From: Plasmodium malariae
Taxonomy: Eukaryota; Apicomplexa; Aconoidasida; Haemosporida; Plasmodiidae
Reading direction: 5' to 3'
Assembly (NCBI RefSeq): GCF_900090045.1
Contig: NC_041778.1
Span: forward strand, 967,501-1,031,500
DNA length: 64,000 nucleotides
Shown: one piece after another, positions 57,521 through 64,000 of the stretch
How the letters are laid out: the number at the start of each line of letters is the position of its first letter
How positions within the stretch are numbered: the stretch's first letter is position 1
Program-made: the position numbers and the translations under genes
The notes under the pieces: generated by a model
Told to the model about the DNA's origin: nothing
The model's database searches: none
Seen by the model: the letters and a program-made list of their open reading frames with translations, nothing else

Positions 57521-60500
57521 TGAATCGTGAAAATTTACTGTTTTAGCGCAATCTGGAAAATAATACTTGTGTTTCAAGTGTCATAATAAATTGAAGTTAG
57601 ATGTTGTTCTTTCTTCCTTTCTTGTTCTTTGTATATATATATATAATATATTATCATATATGTGAGGTATTAAAATTTTTGGCTTATTAAATTAAATTTT
57701 TAAATTAAATAAGAACTTTTCCTAAAGCTTTAAATTTAATACTTCAATTTAAATTATATATTCAAGAATTCACGTAAGAGTAAAAAAATTTACAAACGTT
57801 TTATCTTTTATATTTTTCAAAAGTATATATTAGTTTTCAATTTTATTTGTTTATTTTAATTTATGTTTCTCAAAAAATGCACCTTTTTTATACATGGTAA
57901 ATATTCCAATTTATGTTATGAATATAAATACAGAACATTACATATACATATAAATATATATGTATACAGTTTTAATGTTTTGTCTACATATATATAAATT
58001 AATTTGTCTCAACTTGAAAAATGTATATTAAGAGCTTTAATTTTTATATGCATATATACATATAGCGGCTTTATATGAAAAGCGTACATACATTACAATT
58101 TGTATATATGCATTTTGATTAATAATGCAAAGGATATTTGAAGCAAAAAAAAAGAAAAAAATGAATAAATTAGCGTTACCGAAGTTAGTTTGTACTTCTC
58201 ATTTGAAAAATAATAAAACTCTTATTATTTTATTTTTTTTTTTGCCCATTATAGTATTCAAACTTTTATTTGAAAACGTTAATAAAATTTTTTTTTAATT
58301 TTGTTACTAATATATAATATTTGGGTATACATACAAAATATGCCCTAATTATTTAATTATACTAATAATAAAAATAAAAAGATTCTTTTCATATTTTAAT
58401 ATTTGTTCACTGAAAATCCCATATTTGTAAAACATATTCAATATTGTCCTAACAGTTTTACATGAAAAAGGTGGTAGTGAAAAACACTTTTAAAAAAAAA
58501 ATATTACATTAATGGTATTTTTACACCTATCATCTATAATATTACATTTTAATAAGAATTGAATTTCCATATATATATTTTATAGGTGTCAATTTTATTT
58601 TCAATAAATTTGCTATATTTTTAAAATTGATTTATAGAGCTGTTTATTTAACCATCTTTTACTTTCATATAGTGACAATGTATTAAATAAGCGTTTTAAT
58701 TTATTTTAATATGTATTATTTATAATGAAAAAAAAAAAAAAAAAAGTCTATTTTCATATTAACATTTGAATAACAATTTGATAAATGCTTTTATATTAAT
58801 TTGTACATATAAATTTGAAAAAAACTGTATATAAATATATAAATTTAATATAAAGGGGGGTGATTTGATTACAAAATTTTTTACAAAATTAATTTATTTT
58901 CCCATTTTTAATAAATCGGAAATAAAATTGTTATTAAAGCGTACTCATAAATTTCTACAATACTACAAACCGTTTAACATATATAATACTTATAATGATG
59001 TAAACACCATATTGATATTATTAACATTTTTGAAAAAGAATTTTTAAGTGTAATTTATGTGACATTTGATCACATATTTTAAAAATAAATAATTAAATAT
59101 ATGGCATAAATTTTGTATATTCCAATCTTAATATTTTGGGAAGAAATAATAGTCTTTAAAATTCTTATTATTTTTATAGCTATTAAAAAATTAGTAACAT
59201 ATACATTGCCAGTATGTGTACAAAAATATATTGTAGACATATCAGTCTTTATAAAATTTTACTTTACGATTTGCGAAGCACCGTATATCATTCCCTTTCT
59301 CATAATTATTATACAACCATTTCAAATAAGACTTATTGGTTTAATATGTTAATAATATGTTATAATGTTATTTAATATACTTATTTTTACGGCTACAGAG
59401 CAGATCAAGTAAAACCCTTTATTATGCGTACATACAAATATAAAATACATGTATGTATATATTTATTTATAATATTATTCTGCGCTTCTTACATATTTAA
59501 ATTGCACTTACACGTATTAAATAAATGCACCTAATATCCATAAATACAATATGTAAAAAATAAAAATAAATAAATGTTTTAAGTGCACATACAAACAAAT
59601 ATAACTGAAAAAACGAACTTACAACAAATATATTGTTAAATAAGTAAAAATTTAATGAATAATTTAAATTCGATATTTCAAAATAGGGGTAAACATAAAA
59701 TATAATATTTGAAAAAAATAAATGCTATTATTGTTAAATTTTGGCAATACATATTAAAGTGATATATTTTCCTTTTATCCCTTTTATGGGCTGAATCATT
59801 TGTTATAATAATAATTTAAAATTTTAAAAAATATAAATACAAGATTTTAATCATTACAATATAGATATCTCGGTTCAAGTTCCATAATATACTAACTTAA
59901 AAAATTTTTTTTTCGTTTATTATTAACCATATTCACATGGGTGGGATAAAAATATTTAATAATAAATTATTTTTTAAAAAAAGCTATTTTTTTAAAAACA
60001 TAAATAATAATAAAAAACAGAAAAAACAGAAAAAAATAAGAGGTAAAAATAGATTCATTTGTGTGTTTGTATTTATTACCTTCCATTTATATATATATAT
60101 ATATATATATACATAAACATGATATACAATTATACAGTTAATATTATATAATTGTATATACATGTATATTATATGTTTATATACATAAACATGATATACA
60201 ATTATACAGTTAATATTATATAATTGTATATACATGTATATTATATGTTTTTATACATGTAATTGTATGTTCATGTACATATTTTTTTTTTTTTAAAGCA
60301 AAAATTGGAAATAAATAAAATTTTAACGATATAAAAAAAAGAAATTCGCCAATAATATAAAAAAAAAAAATTAAATTAAATAAGAAAATTATATAAATAT
60401 TGAAACGTTTTTATTGATTAATGGAAATACCTAAATAAACAAAAAAAAAAAACGAAATAAAAGATAATATAAGCAAGCACTGTGATATATTTTTTCACAC

Positions 60501-61141
60501 TATTAAACGACTAAAAACTTTTAAAACTTTTTCCAAAAAATAAAATGATGAACAAAATATAAAAACAATAATTTAAGAAGTGTATGAAAAAAAAAACTAA
60601 AAATAAAAAATATTTAGTTCATTGTATTTTATTGAATTAAATAAAATTTATTAATAAAATTATTTTTAATAGTAATATATATTTTTTATTTTCATGTTAA
60701 ATAGTAGTCTCATATTTTTATATATATTATAAGCATTATAGCAGTTTTTATAGCGGCAAAATAAAAAATTTACTTTACAAATATAGTATGGATTATGATA
60801 TCATAAAAAATATTATTATTTAATAGAATTTTTTTTTTGACTGTATTTATTTATATGAAAAAATAAGTTGAATATATATAGTACTAAATAGCAGGGACGA
60901 AAGAATAATAGAATTACTATTGTAATTTAAATATATATGTGTGCATATTTTGTATGTTTTTTATATTATAAATTTAATTTGATTATTTAATATATTTTTA
61001 TGAAGGAATTAATCATATATAATAGAAATTCCTTTGTTTAATTAATACGATAAGAAGGGAACAAATTATTTATGTCATTACATATGTACAAATATACATA
61101 TTTATTTATTAATATAATTTAACTTCATAAAACTTAAGAAT
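57521..61141. other. AT-rich intergenic region, about 3.6 kb
   Basis: Between two plus-strand exported-protein genes. It contains poly(A/T), a (TA)n tract at 60090-60110 and a 72-bp tandem duplication at 60111-60254. Frames at 58865-59047 and 59113-59352 have no convincing protein features. I see no gene. Confidence 0.6.
60111..60254. repeat. 72-bp tandem duplication
   Basis: Two adjacent, nearly identical 72-bp copies, the first beginning ACATAAACATGATATAC at 60111 and the second at 60183. The last few bases of copy two diverge (TTTT for TTAT). Non-coding; likely a recent duplication event. Confidence 0.92.
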
Positions 61142-62684
61142 ATGGAATTTAGCGACATGAATCCCGTTACAACAGGAGGGTATCCTTTTTCTTTTAATAA
61201 GAAAGAAGTCAGAAATTATTTTATTGATTATTTAGAAGAGGAAGGAAAATGTTACAGGAAGAAGGATTTAAAAAGTTCAATAATTTTTAGATGTTTTGTT
61301 TTATCCATTCTTACGCTGTTACATATTATTTTACAAGTATGATAAAAGAAAAATTTGGAAATTCCTATATATCATTACATGTATATCTTTTTAATTTGTT
61401 TTATTTAATTATTCTAAAACAAAAAAGAACAAAAAAATGAAAAAAAGTATTCATCTTGAATAATTTTTTAATAAAAATATTTTTAATTCCTGTTTGCAGA
61501 ATACAAACATATTTGCACGTTATAGCACTTTTAGAAATACCCAGTTGTGTAGTAGATATACAAGAGAATTAGCCGAAAGGAAAAATGCGAAGGTTGGTAA
61601 TAATAATACAAATAATACTATGTTAAGGGAGGGAAATCAGGAGCCACCTAATAAATCAGTTAAACTAGGGGAAAAATCAAGAAATTTAAATGTGAAAATG
61701 GATTCTCCTTCAAAATCTCAACCCTCTAAAACGAACAATCCGCAGACAGACAGGAAGCAGATCATATTAGGAGAAACTTCTAGATCTCTTCTTTCAGGAG
61801 GAGATGCAAGTCCTAAGCCATCCCCTGTAGGGAGGGATTTTCCTCAACCAGAAAGTAAACCAGTCGAAACAGATAGACGTTCAAGGCATAATAGTATCGA
61901 TAAGGGAGATAATGCAGTTTTAAAAGAAAAAAGAGTACAAGGAGGTACTTCAGAAGCAAACGAAAATGAAAAGTTAGATATGAAAAAGAAGGGAAATGAT
62001 CCTTTATTGAAAAGGAATATACAAGATGGTCAACCGCTAGGAAAGGAACCCTCAGAGAAAATAGGTGAAAATGGCATAAATGTTGAGCTTATTAAAAAAA
62101 ATGAAGATTTGGTGAAAAAGGATATAAGTAAATTTGAAATAAAAGATCTCCGAGAATCTATTAATAAACCTGACTTTGAAATTACATTGTTGCGTAAATA
62201 TAACAGAATAGTTGATTGTAAGAATGTGGAATTGCCTTATGGTTGTACGTCTTCTGATTTTATTAAATATATGTCGGAATTAGATTTAAGTAAAAAGCTT
62301 GAGAATTTAAAGTATTTTGGAGATCCTAAAAGTATGTATCTTATATATAAATATGTTCACGATCATGAAAGGGTAGAATTTTGGAAAGTAAGAAATATTT
62401 TATGGAAATTATGTGAGGATTTAGAAGCAAAGTTTAAAATACCAAAGGAAATTAAAATAAAAGAATGGAATAATATTTTTGCTAAATTGATAGAGGAATT
62501 ATTAAAAAAGGATCAAAAAAGTTATGCAGAGTTGCATGAATTAATTAAAATTGGAAATTGTGTTAGATCGAAGTTTATTGAATTCATAGTTGGTAAAAGA
62601 CATTCATGGAAGCTGTTCTCCAATGAAATGAATGACAAATTTACGGAAGAATTGGCTACTAATTTAGTGAAATATGCAAAATAA
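61142..62684 (+). CDS. PHIST-type exported protein with PEXEL (two exons)
   Basis: Exons 61142-61336 and 61500-62684 join in phase 0 (65 + 394 residues; donor CAA|GTATGA, acceptor TTTGCAG). Exon 1 ends in a recessed hydrophobic signal (IIFRCFVLSILTLLHIILQ). Exon 2 has RELAE at residues 87-91, a perfect PEXEL RxLxE. A Lys/Ser/Pro/Asn-rich linker follows, with two related LGEKSRNL / LGETSRSL segments. The C-terminal domain (about residues 310-459) fits PHIST: LSKKLENLKYFGDPKSMYLI, VEFWKVRNILWKLCEDL, IKEWNNIFAKLIEELL and KRHSWKLFSNEMND, with regularly spaced tryptophans in helices. PHIST proteins act in the red-cell cytosol and beneath its membrane. This copy and the one at 46198 share layout but differ strongly in sequence, so they are probably of different subclasses. 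Confidence 0.9.
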
Positions 62685-63179
62685 AATTATAATGATGTAG
62701 GTGACTTGAATAGAAAGTGCTGATTTATTAAATTGATAAAATTATGAAAAAATATAATTAATCCCGGAGATTAAATTGGCTATAGCTGCTGTTCTATGTG
62801 AAACATAGATTCTTCTTCTCCGTTAACATTTCTATCATTATCGCTATATATATCGTTATATATACTGTTATAATTATCGATATTTTTATCGTTATTATTA
62901 TCGTTATTATTATCGTTATTATTATCGTTATTATTATCGTTATTATTATCTTCTTTTTATTTTATTTTATTTTGTTTTCTACTGTTAACTGATAATATTA
63001 CTTATATAAGTAATAGTGAAAGTTGAGTATAACATTAATTTTATTGATATAAAAAGTATATCACATAAAAACGTTTTTTTTAATTTATGAAATTAATATA
63101 TATTTTTTATAGAACTGTTCATTTCGGAATTTTTATCATTCTAAAGTATGTTAATTATAATTAAAAAAAAAAAAGAGAG

Positions 63180-63223
<44 letters not shown>

Positions 63224-64000
63224 GTATATATCTATGTATATATCTATATATATATATATATATGTATTTATATATGTATATATCCATATATATATATATG
63301 TATTTATATATGTATTTATATTTTTTTTCATTAAATTCTTTATTTGATGAAAATGTGCTCTTTAATTTAGCTGTTTTTTCTTTTTGTGTAAATTGTAAAA
63401 TTAATATAAAAGAAATTATATATCTGTTATAACTTTATTTATTAAATATTTTTTCATAAATATGTTGAAAATGTTATTTGTGATTATGTGCAATTTATTA
63501 TGAGAAACGATAGTTTATATATGCATAGTATATCCATGTTCTGTTCATTTAATTATCTGTAAAACTATTATAACAGTAGTTGTATAAATATTATTATAAT
63601 GATTTAACGATAACTACACTTTTTAATATATTCATATTAAATATTTATAAGAAAAATAAAAGAAAAAAATACCTACAGAACCTTTTTAAATATATATAGT
63701 TTTTGCATTTGTTTGGTACAGTTTACCAGTATAATTTTCTTCTAATTTAAATATGTTAAGTTATAAAGACGAAAAGAAGAAAGAAAAAAAGAAAGCCAAT
63801 AATAATTTATGTGAATAAATAAATAGTATACTTCATATCAAATTAGCATTCCTTATGAACATTTGTAGTGTAAATGGTTATGCTATATATATAATATATA
63901 TACATATATATTGTACAGCAAATTAAAGGAAATCTAAAAAGAACTGCAAAAATTTTCTGCACGATTTTTGTTTAAAATGAGATAATGAATAATTGCAGAA
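62685..64000. other. Intergenic flank to window end
   Basis: 3' flank of the PHIST-type gene and beyond. It has a 12-bp repeat (ATCGTTATTATT, about six copies, 62880-62950), a long (TA)n tract at 63184-63222 with related repeats to about 63310, and no supported gene. Telomere repeats (TTTAGGG/TTCAGGG type) are not seen, so the chromosome end is not reached. Confidence 0.65.

Noticed and set aside
58865..59352. Two plus-strand ORFs of 60 and 79 codons
   Set aside because: They have alternative start codons, AT-driven Ile/Leu/Lys composition and no splice sites that join them into a sensible protein.
1..64000. CRISPR arrays, insertion sequences, phage or prokaryotic operons
   Set aside because: The composition, introns and gene families are those of a eukaryotic apicomplexan; repeats present are tandem microsatellites or minisatellites without spacers or transposase genes.
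1..64000. tRNA, rRNA or other structured RNA genes
   Set aside because: I looked for cloverleaf-like GC-richer islands in the AT-rich gaps and saw none I could support; a covariance-model scan would be the decisive test.

Overview
This window looks like a nuclear chromosome segment of a malaria parasite (Plasmodium), running from the chromosome core on the left into AT-rich subtelomeric-type sequence on the right. The evidence is long (TA)n and poly(A/T) tracts, asparagine- and lysine-rich low-complexity coding sequence, GT..AG introns with AT-rich interiors, an ETRAMP, two PHIST-type proteins, a tryptophan-rich protein, and three genes with RxLxE/Q (PEXEL) export motifs after a short first exon. 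The order kinase, ROPE-like coiled-coil protein, polyprenyl synthase, ETRAMP matches what I remember of the left part of P. falciparum chromosome 2. Coding GC is near 28-30% even in conserved genes, which fits P. malariae or P. ovale better than the GC-rich P. vivax group. I cannot fix the species from sequence alone.

Left part (1-32.5 kb), housekeeping-type genes: the 3' end of an asparagine-rich protein of unknown function (1-1576); a 2414-residue protein with a C-terminal STE-like protein kinase domain (3699-10943); a large coiled-coil protein resembling repetitive organellar protein, ROPE (14589-20222), whose frame breaks in an 18-bp repeat while a plausible C-terminus continues to 20517; a small three-exon gene with a possible RRM-like fold (23677-24630); a polyprenyl (octaprenyl-type) diphosphate synthase on the minus strand (25365-26927); and, divergent from it, a repeat-rich charged protein whose last two exons complete an OB-fold (27868-32452).

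Right part (32.5-64 kb), very AT-rich with sparse exported or secreted protein genes: an ETRAMP (35411-35746, minus); a signal-peptide protein of unknown function (40011-41018, minus); a PHIST-type exported protein (46198-48267, plus); a tryptophan-rich protein (49911-50856, minus); an exported protein with a Q-rich centre and hydrophobic C-terminus (56062-57520, plus); and a second PHIST-type protein (61142-62684, plus). These are the kinds of proteins used at the parasitophorous vacuole membrane and in red-cell remodelling. The ETRAMP marks the switch from conserved to host-interaction genes.

The gaps are 1-5 kb of AT-rich sequence holding microsatellites and minisatellites. I recognised no tRNA, rRNA, mobile element or CRISPR array. 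All gene models are built by eye from open frames and splice consensus; intron phases were checked by counting bases. I do not see a clearly novel biological system. The best leads are the broken ROPE repeat, the hidden OB-fold exons, the small RRM-like gene and the kinase with a large insert inside its N-lobe.
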